Part shown: piece after piece, positions 49,581-57,207 of the stretch
Position numbering within the stretch: position 1 is the stretch's first letter
How the letters are laid out: every line of letters starts with the position of its first letter
Source: JBBQAA01 sp038276395
GTDB lineage: Bacteria > Actinomycetota > Thermoleophilia > Solirubrobacterales > Solirubrobacteraceae
DNA: 64,000 nt
Direction of reading: 5' to 3'
Assembly: GCA_038276395.1 (NCBI GenBank)
Contig: JBBQAA010000044.1
Location: forward strand, 1-64,000
Made by a program: the position numbers and the translations under genes
The notes under the pieces: generated by a model
The model's input: the letters and a program-made list of their open reading frames with translations, nothing else
What the model was told of the DNA's origin: nothing
Databases searched by the model: none

Positions 49581-50269
49581 GGCTCTTCCCTTCCGCGCCC
49601 GCGTGCGGGCGTCGCTCGCTCGTTCAACGACAAAAAGAATCGGTCGATCTCCTCCCAGACCTCCGCCCCGCCGCTCAGGCCATGCCAGCGGGTGCGCATG
49701 AGCCCGACGAGGGCGTAGCACTCGTCGAGGCCGACGAGCCAGTGCTCGCGGGCGCCGCGCGCGCGGTTGACGAGCAGGGCCTCGACGTCCTGCTCCAGCT
49801 CCGCGAGCACGGGGTTCGCGGCCACGAGCGCCGCCCAGGTGCCGAGCTCGAGCTGGGACTCCGTGGCACCCATCGGGCCCGGGTAGAAGGCGACGACGCG
49901 ACCGGCGGGCGTGGCGTGGAAGAAGAAGGACATGTCGACGGGGATGGCCAGCGAGGCCCAGGCGAGGTCGTCCATGACGAAGCCATCGAGGCGCAGCCGC
50001 CGGTCGGGGATGAGCCGGAAGTGCCCGCCGCCCGCCTCCTTGCGGTCGAAGAGGATGCGGCAGGCCTGACAGGTGCACTTCAGCTCGCGGCTCTCCACGT
50101 CGACGAGGTGGCGGTGCTCCGGCGGGAGGAGCTCCCCGCACAGGTCGCAGCGCTCCTCGGCCGCAGGGGTGGGAGCGCCCGCCGGGACCTCCGCCGGAGA
50201 CGGCACCGCGCCGCCGCGGGCGGCGAGGCGCCGCAGGCGCGGGGAGGCGAGGCCGCCGGGGGCGGGCAT
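49577..50269 (-). CDS. DUF5947-like hydrogenase-locus protein with metal-binding cysteines, 230 aa
   Basis: CDLCGELLPPEHRHLVDVES then CTCQACRILFDRKEAGGGHF form two CxxC-like pairs (residues about 38-85) that could bind zinc or an Fe-S cluster. The remainder (MDDLAWASLAIPVDMSFFFH, YPGPMGATESQLELGTWAAL, VNRARGAREHWLVGLDECYA) follows the family I recall as DUF5947. It is located directly after the NifU/Rieske-like gene (4-bp gap), consistent with a part in electron transfer or assembly of that protein. Confidence 0.78.
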   Translation of the reverse strand: MPAPGGLASPRLRRLAARGGAVPSPAEVPAGAPTPAAEERCDLCGELLPPEHRHLVDVESRELKCTCQACRILFDRKEAGGGHFRLIPDRRLRLDGFVMDDLAWASLAIPVDMSFFFHATPAGRVVAFYPGPMGATESQLELGTWAALVAANPVLAELEQDVEALLVNRARGAREHWLVGLDECYALVGLMRTRWHGLSGGAEVWEEIDRFFLSLNERATPARGRGREEP

Positions 50270-50273
50270 GGAG

Positions 50274-51149
50274 CTAGGCCGCCGCCCCCGCGGCGACCTT
50301 CACGAGCCCGGCCTCGCTCTCGAGGAGCGGCACCGGCTCGAGGTAGAGCTGGGGGAGGTCGAGCCCCCGCCCGGCGCGGCGCGCGTCGAAGCGGGTGGCG
50401 CAGGACGGGCAGGCGAGCTCCGCGTCTGAGAGCTTCGCTCCGTCGAGAGAGGCCTCGCACGACGGGCAGCGGGCGTGGTAGGCGTAGAGGCTCGCGCCCA
50501 CGCGCGCGAACAGCAGCGACTCCCCGGCGACCTCGCGGACGAGCGTGCCCCCGTGGGCGAGCTCGGGCAGGCCGCCGGCGGTCGCCCAGCCGTCCCCGGC
50601 CGGGGCGCGGGCGGGCCTCGCCGCCCCCTGGCCGTCCATGACCGTGAGCTGGATGAGCCCGGCGTCGGGCGCCGGCTCGGCGGCGCCCTCGGCCTCGATG
50701 GCCTCGACGTCGGGCGCCGCCTCGTGGATCGCCTTCTCCACGGCGAGCTTCAGGGTCATCGCCGAGGACGGGCAGCCCTCGCAGCTCCCCTGGAGCCGCA
50801 GGCGGACGACGCCTTCCTCGATCCCCGCGAGCTCGACCCCGCCGCCGTGGGAGGCGAGGTAGGGGCGGACCCCGTCGAGTGCGGTCTCGACCCGCTGCTC
50901 GAGCGGGACCGGATGCAGGCCGTGGAGCAGGAGCAGGTGGCCGACGAGGTCGTCCTCCGCCACCTCCTCGAGCACCCCCGGCGCACTCGCCCGCACCCGC
51001 CCGGCGAGGCGCTCGAGCCCCTCGCCGTAGAGCTCGAGCAGGACCTGCGCGACCTCGGTCGCCTTCTCCCGCGCCACCGGGTCGGGGAGGGCCTCGACCT
51101 CCTCGAGCAGGCCCTCGATCCGTCCGATCAGCGTGCCGGCGTCGTCCAC
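50274..51149 (-). CDS. NifU-domain plus Rieske-like iron-sulfur protein of the hydrogenase (HhyE-like), 291 aa
   Basis: Three parts: an N-terminal helical region (LIGRIEGLLEEVEALPDPVA); a NifU C-terminal domain with the cluster-binding Cys123 and Cys126 in GSCEGCPSSAMTL; and a C-terminal Rieske-like barrel. In the last, the usual Cys-His pairs are replaced by four cysteines, Cys228/Cys231 and Cys247/Cys250 (two CPSC motifs). Iron-sulfur proteins of this kind next to group 1h subunits are proposed to pass electrons toward the respiratory chain. Start is the GTG at 51149, six bases after the large-subunit stop. Confidence 0.85.
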   Translation of the reverse strand: MDDAGTLIGRIEGLLEEVEALPDPVAREKATEVAQVLLELYGEGLERLAGRVRASAPGVLEEVAEDDLVGHLLLLHGLHPVPLEQRVETALDGVRPYLASHGGGVELAGIEEGVVRLRLQGSCEGCPSSAMTLKLAVEKAIHEAAPDVEAIEAEGAAEPAPDAGLIQLTVMDGQGAARPARAPAGDGWATAGGLPELAHGGTLVREVAGESLLFARVGASLYAYHARCPSCEASLDGAKLSDAELACPSCATRFDARRAGRGLDLPQLYLEPVPLLESEAGLVKVAAGAAA

Positions 51150-51154
51150 GCCGT

Positions 51155-52942
51155 TTACCCGTGCTCCCCGAACATCGGGGAGTGCACCTTCTTCAGCGTC
51201 TTGCCGTTGCCGAGGTACATGTGCACGCCGCAGGGCAGGCACGGGTCGAAGGAGCGGACGGCCCGCATGATGTCGATGCCGCGGAAGTCGTCCGGCCCGT
51301 TCTCCTCGAAGATCGGCTGGCCCATCACCGCGTCCTCGTAGGGCCCCGGCGTGCCGTAGGAGTCCGTTGGGCTCCCGTTCCACGGCGTCGGCGGATAGGG
51401 GTGGTAGTTGGCGATCTTCCCCTCCCGGATGACCAGGTGGTGGGAGAGCACGCCGCGCACCGCCTCGTGGAAGCCGCAGCCGATGGCCTCGTCCGGGACC
51501 TCGAAGGCCTCGAAGACCTTCGTGTTGCCCGAGCGCACCTCCTGAAGCGCCTGCTCGACGAAGTGCATCGCCATCGCCGCCGCGTAGGCCACGAAGTAGA
51601 TCCGCGCGCGGTCGCGCTCGATCGCATTCGACCACTTGGGGATCTCCCACTCGAGGGTCTGCTCCTCGGTGTTCGGCGTCGCCGGCAGGTTGATGAGGAC
51701 GCTGTGCCCGGTCGACTTGACGTAGGGCGTGTCGACCTTGCCGGCCAGCGCCGTGGCCCACAGCCGGGCGAGCGCGCCGCCGCCGGTGTCGAGCGCGAGG
51801 TAGTCCCCCGTGCGCTTGTCGTACCAGCGCGGGCTCATGACCCAGGAGTAGTTCCCGCCGTCGAGCTCGCGCTTCTGCGGGCGCGGCAGCGTCGTCTGGT
51901 TCCACGGGTGGCGCTTGTCCACCGGGTTCCCGAGCGGGTCCTTGGGGACGAAGGTCTCCTCGTTCTGCCAGTCCTCGTAGTAGGAGGAGCCGAGCAGGAT
52001 GCGGATCCCGAGGTTGATCTCGACGAGGTTCGTGGTCACGAGCTCGCCGTCGACGATGACGCCGGGGGTGACGAACATCTCGTTGCCCCAGCTCTCCATG
52101 TTGCGGTAGTCGTAGTCGACGTGCTCGGGGTTGTTGAACGCCCCCCAGCAGCCGAGCAGGATGCGCCGCCGCCCGACCTCCTCGTAGCCCGGCAGGGCCT
52201 CGTAGAAGAAGTCGAACACGTCGTCGTTCATCGCCACGGCCTTCTTGATGAAGTCGAAGCAGCGCAGCAGGCGGGCCAGGTAGTCGGTGAACAGCGTGGG
52301 CGTGGCCACCGTCCCCACGCCGCCGGGGTAGACCGTGGACGGGTGCACGTGGCGCCCCTCCATGAGGCAGATCATCTCGCGCCCGATCCGGCTCATCTGG
52401 AGGGCTTCCTTGTACGTCTCCCCCACGAACGGGTTGTAGGAGCGCATGATGTCGGCGATCGTCTTGTAGCCGTGCGTTCCGGCGTGGGGCGCGTCGGCCT
52501 TCTCCGCCTTCGCAAGGACGCTCGGGTTCGTCGCCTTGACCATCTGCTCGCAGAAGTCCACGAACACCAGGTTGTCCTGGAAGATGATGTGGTCGAAGAT
52601 GTACTCCGCCGCCTCGCCGAGGTTGATGATCCACTCGCCGAGCGCCGGCGTCTTGACGCCGTAGGCCATGTTCTGCGCGTAGACCGAGCAGACGGCGTGG
52701 TTGTCGCCGCAGATCCCGCAGATGCGGCTCGTGATGAAGTGGGAGTCCCGCGGGTCCTTCCCCTTCATGAAGACGCTGTAGCCGCGGAACAGCGACGACG
52801 TCGCCTTGCACGACATGACCTCGGAGTTGTCGAAGTCGATCTTCGTGTAGATGCCGAGGTTGCCGACGATCCGCGTGATCGGATCCCACGACATGTCGAC
52901 GATGTTGCCGCTCTCCGGCTTGACCTTCTCGCGTGTGGCCAT
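51155..52942 (-). CDS. hhyL: [NiFe]-hydrogenase large subunit, group 1h-like, 595 aa
   Basis: Catalytic subunit that oxidises H2. All four nickel ligands are present: Cys75 and Cys78 in the L1 motif RICGICGDNH, and Cys568 and Cys571 in the L2 motif DPCLPCGVHMYLG. The maturation protease should cut after His574, removing a 21-residue tail that is still encoded. The L1/L2 variants and the long insertion-rich sequence place it with the oxygen-insensitive, high-affinity group 1h (or closely related 1l) rather than with classic uptake enzymes. It follows the small subunit by 21 bp. Confidence 0.95.
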   Translation of the reverse strand: MATREKVKPESGNIVDMSWDPITRIVGNLGIYTKIDFDNSEVMSCKATSSLFRGYSVFMKGKDPRDSHFITSRICGICGDNHAVCSVYAQNMAYGVKTPALGEWIINLGEAAEYIFDHIIFQDNLVFVDFCEQMVKATNPSVLAKAEKADAPHAGTHGYKTIADIMRSYNPFVGETYKEALQMSRIGREMICLMEGRHVHPSTVYPGGVGTVATPTLFTDYLARLLRCFDFIKKAVAMNDDVFDFFYEALPGYEEVGRRRILLGCWGAFNNPEHVDYDYRNMESWGNEMFVTPGVIVDGELVTTNLVEINLGIRILLGSSYYEDWQNEETFVPKDPLGNPVDKRHPWNQTTLPRPQKRELDGGNYSWVMSPRWYDKRTGDYLALDTGGGALARLWATALAGKVDTPYVKSTGHSVLINLPATPNTEEQTLEWEIPKWSNAIERDRARIYFVAYAAAMAMHFVEQALQEVRSGNTKVFEAFEVPDEAIGCGFHEAVRGVLSHHLVIREGKIANYHPYPPTPWNGSPTDSYGTPGPYEDAVMGQPIFEENGPDDFRGIDIMRAVRSFDPCLPCGVHMYLGNGKTLKKVHSPMFGEHG

Positions 52943-52963
52943 TTCTCTCTCCTTGCTCTCAGG

Positions 52964-54016
52964 TCAGCCGCGGCGGTTGCCCCAGCGGGTGTCGGCACCC
53001 GTCGTGAGCTCGTTTCGGTTGTGACGCCACTTGGGCTCTTTGTTCATCGTCTTGTTGGTGATCCCCCGCAGCTTGCGGATGACCGGGCCGTAGGTCCCCG
53101 CCATCGCCGAGGAGATCGTCCCGCCGGGGGGCGCGTCCATGAAGGGCATGAACTTGTCGGGGAAGCCCGGCATCGTGCAGCCGATGCAGATCCCGCCCAC
53201 GTTCGGGCAGCCACCGATGCCGGCCATCCAGCCCCGCTTCGGCACGTTGCAGTTGACGACCGGGCCCCAGCACCCGATCTTCACCTGGCACTTCGGCGAG
53301 TTGTAGTCCTTGGCGAAGTCGCCCTGCTCGTAGTAGCCCGCGCGGTCACAGCCCTCGTGCACGGTCTTCCCGAAGATCCACTGGGGGCGGAGCGCCTCGT
53401 CGAGGGGGATCGTCGGCGCGAGGCCGGCCGCCTGGTAGAGCAGCCAGACGAGCGTCTCCATGAAGTTCTCCGGCTGCACGGGGCAGCCGGGGACGTTGAC
53501 GATCGGGAGGCCGCCGGCGGAGCGGAAGTCCCAGCCCAGGTAGTCGGCCAGGCCCATGCAGCCGGTCGGGTTGCCGGCCATGGCATGGATGCCGCCGTAG
53601 GTCGCGCAGGTGCCGATGGCGACGACGCCCCACGCCTTGGGCGCGAGCCGGTCGAGCCACCAGTTGAGCGTCAGCGGCTCGCCGGTGGCGAGGTCGTTGC
53701 CGAACGAGGTCCAGTATCCCTCGCCGTTGATGTTCTCGTTGGGGATCGAGCCCTCGATGACGAGCACGAAGGGGAGCTCGTTCGTCCCCTCCGCCGCGGC
53801 CCGGAAGGGGGCGAGGAACTCCTCGCCGCCTTGCGTCGGCGAGAGCACCTTGTTGTGGAGGTTGACCTTGGGCAGGCCGGGGATCGCCCCCAGCAGCACA
53901 TCCTCGATGCTCGGCTGGCCGGCGGCGGTGATCGAAATCGTGTCGCCGTCGCAGCTCATCCCCTCCGAGATCCACAGGATGTCAACCTCGTCGACGCCGC
54001 TGGCCGTTGCGCTCAT
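52964..54016 (-). CDS. hhyS: [NiFe]-hydrogenase small subunit, group 1h-like, 350 aa
   Basis: Carries the Fe-S relay. No Tat signal peptide: the protein starts SATASGVDEVDILWISEGMS, so the enzyme is cytoplasmic or membrane-associated from inside. The proximal-cluster segment reads GMSCDGDTISIT, where an Asp may replace one Cys ligand as in the Ralstonia high-affinity enzyme. Further cluster motifs are IGTCATYGGIHAM, NVPGCPVQPENFM, the GCDRAGYY region, KCQVKIGCWGPVVNCN, and CPNVGGICIGCTMPGF. ATG at 54016 overlaps the hypA stop. Confidence 0.95.
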   Translation of the reverse strand: MSATASGVDEVDILWISEGMSCDGDTISITAAGQPSIEDVLLGAIPGLPKVNLHNKVLSPTQGGEEFLAPFRAAAEGTNELPFVLVIEGSIPNENINGEGYWTSFGNDLATGEPLTLNWWLDRLAPKAWGVVAIGTCATYGGIHAMAGNPTGCMGLADYLGWDFRSAGGLPIVNVPGCPVQPENFMETLVWLLYQAAGLAPTIPLDEALRPQWIFGKTVHEGCDRAGYYEQGDFAKDYNSPKCQVKIGCWGPVVNCNVPKRGWMAGIGGCPNVGGICIGCTMPGFPDKFMPFMDAPPGGTISSAMAGTYGPVIRKLRGITNKTMNKEPKWRHNRNELTTGADTRWGNRRG

Positions 54017-54384
54017 CTCATGCCTCCACTCACCATCGGTTGGGGCTCGAGCTCGTCCAGCTCGAGCGATTCGACCAGGAGCTCCTCGCCCCGGGTCACC
54101 TCTACGTCCAGGCCTCCGCACGCCCCGCAGACGAGGGGGAAGCCCGGCAGGCTCCCCTCCCACCCGCAGCGCTCACAGCGCCCTCCCGCCTCCACGATCC
54201 GCAGCTCCAGCTCCGCCCCCGCCAGCGGCGTGTCCATGCTCACGAGCTCGAAGGAGAAAGCGAGCGAGTCGGGCACGACCTGCCGCAGGTGCCCGACCGC
54301 GACCTCGATCTTCGCCACCCGCCGGCCGTCCGCGTGCCGCAGGGCGACCTGCGCGATGGCCTCGGCGATGGCGAGCTCGTGCAT
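54013..54384 (-). CDS. hypA: Hydrogenase nickel metallochaperone HypA, 123 aa
   Basis: Starts with the invariant MHELAIAEAI, the Met-His-Glu N-terminus that binds nickel. The zinc site is CERCGWEGSLPGFPLVCGAC (two CxxC pairs, residues about 72-92). The last 20 residues are acidic. It shares one base with the hypE stop (TGATG) and overlaps the small-subunit start, placing maturation and structural genes in one coupled transcript. Confidence 0.96.
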   Translation of the reverse strand: MHELAIAEAIAQVALRHADGRRVAKIEVAVGHLRQVVPDSLAFSFELVSMDTPLAGAELELRIVEAGGRCERCGWEGSLPGFPLVCGACGGLDVEVTRGEELLVESLELDELEPQPMVSGGMR

Positions 54385-55499
54385 CAGCAGATCCGCGGCA
54401 GGGGGTCGCCAACGAGTTGATCCATCACGCGGCGGCCGCCGAAGGCCGTCTCCACGAGCACCATCCCGGGCGGCTCGCGCTTGACCTCGCCGAACTCCAC
54501 CGCCGCCTCGAAGCCGGGCACGGCGCGCAGGGCGGCGAGCGCGTCGGCCGCCGCCTCCGGTGCCACCGCGGCCACGAACTGGCCCTCGTTGGCCACGTAC
54601 ATCGGGTCGATCCCGAGGATCTCGGCCGCGCCGGCCACGGCGGGCCGCACGGGCACGTCGCCCTCGCGCACGACCATCGCCACCTCGGAGGCGCGCGCGA
54701 GCTCGTTCAGCACCGAGGCGACGCCGCCGCGGGTCGCGTCGCGCACGCAGTGGAGGTTCTCCCCGGCCGCGTCGAGCAGCGCGTCCACGGCGGGCCACAC
54801 CGGGCGGGTGTCCGACTCGATGTCGGACTCCAGGCCGAGGTCGCCGCGGGCGAGCATGATCGCCGTGCCGTGGTCGCCGATCGGCCCGGAGACGAGCAGG
54901 CGGTCGCCGGGTGTGAGCGCGCTCGGCGCCAGGCGCGCGCGCACGTCGCGGGCGCCGACGCCGGTGGTGCAGACGAACATCCCGTCCGCGTGGCCGCGCT
55001 CGACGACCTTGGTGTCGCCGGCCACGATCTCCACCCCCGCCGCCGCCGCCGCCGCCGCGATCGCCCCGACCTCGGCACGCAGCACATCCGAGTCGAGGCC
55101 CTCCTCGAGGATCAGCGACAGCGTGAGCGCGAGCGGGCGGGCGCCGGAGACGGCGAGATCGTTCGCCGTGCCGTTGACGGCGAGCTCGCCGATTGACCCG
55201 CCGGGGAAGACGAGCGGCGTGACGACGAAGGAGTCGGTGGTCATCGCCAGCGCGACGCCGTCCACGGTGACCGCGCCCGCGTCGGCCATCTCGGCCAGGC
55301 CGCCGGAGGAGAGCGCCGGGACGAGCAGGCCCTCGATCAGCGTCTGGGTCGCCTTGCCCCCGGCGCCGTGGGACATCGTGATCTGCGGCTCGCGGAAGCG
55401 CGCGCGCTTGGCCCGCGCGGTCTCGATGATCCCGAGGATCTTCGCCTCGCGCCCTGTCGGGGGCGGGGCGGGGACGGTCCGCGGCGTCTCGGTGGCCAC
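54384..55499 (-). CDS. hypE: Hydrogenase maturation dehydratase HypE, 371 aa
   Basis: PurM-like ATP-dependent enzyme that converts the HypF-made thiocarboxamide to thiocyanate. MSHGAGGKATQTLIEGLLVP near residue 44, MTTDSFVVTPLVFPGGSIGE and ATRGGVASVLNELARAS are conserved. The chain ends in PRIC, the C-terminal Cys that carries the cyanide group. An N-terminal extension of about 40 residues precedes the usual start. GTG start sharing one base with the hypD stop (TAGTG). Confidence 0.96.
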   Translation of the reverse strand: MATETPRTVPAPPPTGREAKILGIIETARAKRARFREPQITMSHGAGGKATQTLIEGLLVPALSSGGLAEMADAGAVTVDGVALAMTTDSFVVTPLVFPGGSIGELAVNGTANDLAVSGARPLALTLSLILEEGLDSDVLRAEVGAIAAAAAAAGVEIVAGDTKVVERGHADGMFVCTTGVGARDVRARLAPSALTPGDRLLVSGPIGDHGTAIMLARGDLGLESDIESDTRPVWPAVDALLDAAGENLHCVRDATRGGVASVLNELARASEVAMVVREGDVPVRPAVAGAAEILGIDPMYVANEGQFVAAVAPEAAADALAALRAVPGFEAAVEFGEVKREPPGMVLVETAFGGRRVMDQLVGDPLPRIC

Positions 55500-56614
55500 T
55501 ACACCACCTCCCGCTCGCGGGCGAAGCGGCCGTAGTTGTAGTAGGCGGCGCAGGCGCCCTCCGGGGAGACCATGCACGTGCCGATCGCGTGCTCCGGCGT
55601 GCAGGCGGTGCCGAAGACCTTGCACTCCCAGGGCTTGATCACGCCCTTGAGCACCTCGCCGCACTGGCACGCCTTGGGGTCGGCGACGCGCACGCCCGGC
55701 ACCGAGTAGCGCACCTCGGCGTCGAAGTCGGCGTAGGCGTCGGAGAGCCGGAGCCCCGACTGGGAGATGAACCCGAGCCCGCGCCACTCGAAGTGCGGGC
55801 GCACGGCGAAGACCTCGGCCATGACCTCGAGCGCGCGCAGGTTGCCCTCCTGGGGCACGACCCGCTTGTACTGGTTCTCGACCTCGCACCGCCCCTCGGC
55901 GATCTGCTTGAGGATCATGTGGATCGACTGGAGGATGTCGAGCGGCTCGAAGCCCGAGACGACGACCGGGCGGCCGTACTGGGCGGGGATGAAGCCGAGC
56001 GGCCGGGCCCCGACCACGGTGCACACGTGCCCCGGGCCGACGAAGCCGTCGAGCCGCAGGTCGGGCGATTCGAGCAGCGCGCGCAGCGGCGGCACGATCG
56101 TCACGTGGTTGCACATGCAGAGGAAGTTCGTGACCCCCTCGGCGCGGGCGCGCTTGAGCGTCAGCGCGGTCGACGGCGCCGTCGTCTCGAAGCCGATCGC
56201 GTAGAAGATGACGTCGCGCTCGGGGTTCGCCTTGGCGATCCGCAGCGCGTCGAGCGGCGAGTAGACCATCCGCACGTCGGCGCCCGAGGCCTTGGCGTCG
56301 AGCAGCGTGCGCTCCGAGCCCGGCACGCGCATCATGTCCCCGAAGCAGGTGAAGATGACGCCCGGCTGCTCGGCCAGGGCGATGGCGTCGTCGACCCGGC
56401 CCATGGGGATGACGCACACCGGGCAGCCGGGACCGTGGACGAGCTCGACGTTGGCCGGGAGCAGGTCGTCGATCCCGTACTTGTAGATCGAGTGTGTGTG
56501 GCCGCCACACACCTCCATGACCTTGTAGTGGCGCCCGGGCTCGACGGTGGCGAGGATCTCCCCCGCGAGCGCGCGGCCGAGCTCGGCGTCGCGGTACTCG
56601 TCGACGTATCTCAC
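55499..56614 (-). CDS. hypD: Hydrogenase maturation protein HypD, 371 aa
   Basis: Iron-sulfur scaffold on which Fe(CN)2CO is built. MEVCGGHTHSIYKYGIDDLL holds the first essential Cys; GPGCPVCVIP and TCFGDMMRVPGS follow, and a [4Fe-4S] site is formed by C-terminal cysteines (KACQCGEVLKGVIKPWECKV, FGTACTPEHAIGTCMV). Full length. GTG at 56614 overlaps the stop of the upstream HypC-like gene. Confidence 0.97.
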   Translation of the reverse strand: MRYVDEYRDAELGRALAGEILATVEPGRHYKVMEVCGGHTHSIYKYGIDDLLPANVELVHGPGCPVCVIPMGRVDDAIALAEQPGVIFTCFGDMMRVPGSERTLLDAKASGADVRMVYSPLDALRIAKANPERDVIFYAIGFETTAPSTALTLKRARAEGVTNFLCMCNHVTIVPPLRALLESPDLRLDGFVGPGHVCTVVGARPLGFIPAQYGRPVVVSGFEPLDILQSIHMILKQIAEGRCEVENQYKRVVPQEGNLRALEVMAEVFAVRPHFEWRGLGFISQSGLRLSDAYADFDAEVRYSVPGVRVADPKACQCGEVLKGVIKPWECKVFGTACTPEHAIGTCMVSPEGACAAYYNYGRFAREREVV

Positions 56615-56856
56615 GCCAGGGCTCCGACGCGCTGGAGCGCGACCCCGGCGTGGACGAGGACCTCGTCGCCCACGCCCGCGTCGACGAGCGCGATCTCCAC
56701 CGACGAGCGTGTGCCCTCGGCGGTCTCGCACAGCGCGAGGCCTCGGTCCGCATCGATCGCCACGACGCGCATCGGCACGGCCTCGTCGCTGCACGTGATG
56801 CAGTGGTCGAGCGCGCACTCGGCACCGACGGGGGCGAGCGGCTCGGCCGGCGGCAT
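56611..56856 (-). CDS. Second HypC/HupF-like chaperone, 81 aa
   Basis: HypC-family barrel but not the standard start: normal HypC begins Met-Cys, with the Cys at position 2 essential for iron transfer. Here the Cys pair is internal, CALDHCITCSDEAVPMRVVA, and the N-terminus is a Pro/Ala-rich extension. VGDEVLVHAGVALQRV closes the barrel as in HypC. Two-HypC arrangements occur in group 1h loci and may distribute chaperoning between HypD and the large subunit. It overlaps both neighbours. Confidence 0.82.
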   Translation of the reverse strand: MPPAEPLAPVGAECALDHCITCSDEAVPMRVVAIDADRGLALCETAEGTRSSVEIALVDAGVGDEVLVHAGVALQRVGALA

Positions 56857-57137
56857 CACTCGATGACGCTCGCCTTCAGCTCCTCGAGCTCCTGCTCGTA
56901 GTCCTGGCCCATTCCCTGGAGCATGCGCAGCGTCGAGCGCGCCTCCTCCTCGTCCACTTTCGAGAGGGCGAAGCCGACGTGGATGAGGACCCAGTCGCCC
57001 TCCTCGATGCCGCCGCCGGGGTCGGAGTCGAGCAGGCCCACGTTGACCGTGCGGCGGACGCCCGCGACATCGACCTGCGCCAACCGTCGCTCGTCGTCGA
57101 TGATCTCCAGGACCTGGCCCGGAATGGCCAAGCACAT
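56856..57137 (-). CDS. hypC: Hydrogenase assembly chaperone HypC, 93 aa
   Basis: MCLAIPGQVLEIIDDERRLA is the canonical start with the essential Cys2; DVAGVRRTVNVGLLD and GDWVLIHVGFALSKVDEEEA complete the barrel. A C-terminal helical extension (GMGQDYEQELEELKASVIE) is longer than in E. coli HypC. First gene of the 17-gene run, with a GGAGGGAGG ribosome-binding site and a predicted promoter at 57164-57192. Confidence 0.96.
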   Translation of the reverse strand: MCLAIPGQVLEIIDDERRLAQVDVAGVRRTVNVGLLDSDPGGGIEEGDWVLIHVGFALSKVDEEEARSTLRMLQGMGQDYEQELEELKASVIE

Positions 57138-57163
57138 TGCGGGCCTCCCTCCGCCGGGTCGGA

Positions 57164-57192
57164 GGTATAGCGCGGACTGCCCGGCCGCGCAA
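57164..57192 (-). promoter_or_regulatory. Predicted promoter of the hydrogenase operon
   Basis: On the minus strand TTGCGC (57192-57187), exactly 17 bp, then TATACC (57169-57164). The start would be near 57157, giving a leader of about 20 bases before hypC. It is the only good candidate in the 70-bp gap between hypC and the disrupted GGDEF gene. Confidence 0.5.
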
Positions 57193-57207
57193 CCCTGCCG
57201 CGGAAAC

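Noticed and set aside
50879..54484. 1201-codon plus-strand open frame across the hydrogenase subunit genes
   Set aside because: It is Arg/His/Asp/Val-rich with no fold signature, entirely antisense to the large and small subunit genes. A codon-bias shadow.
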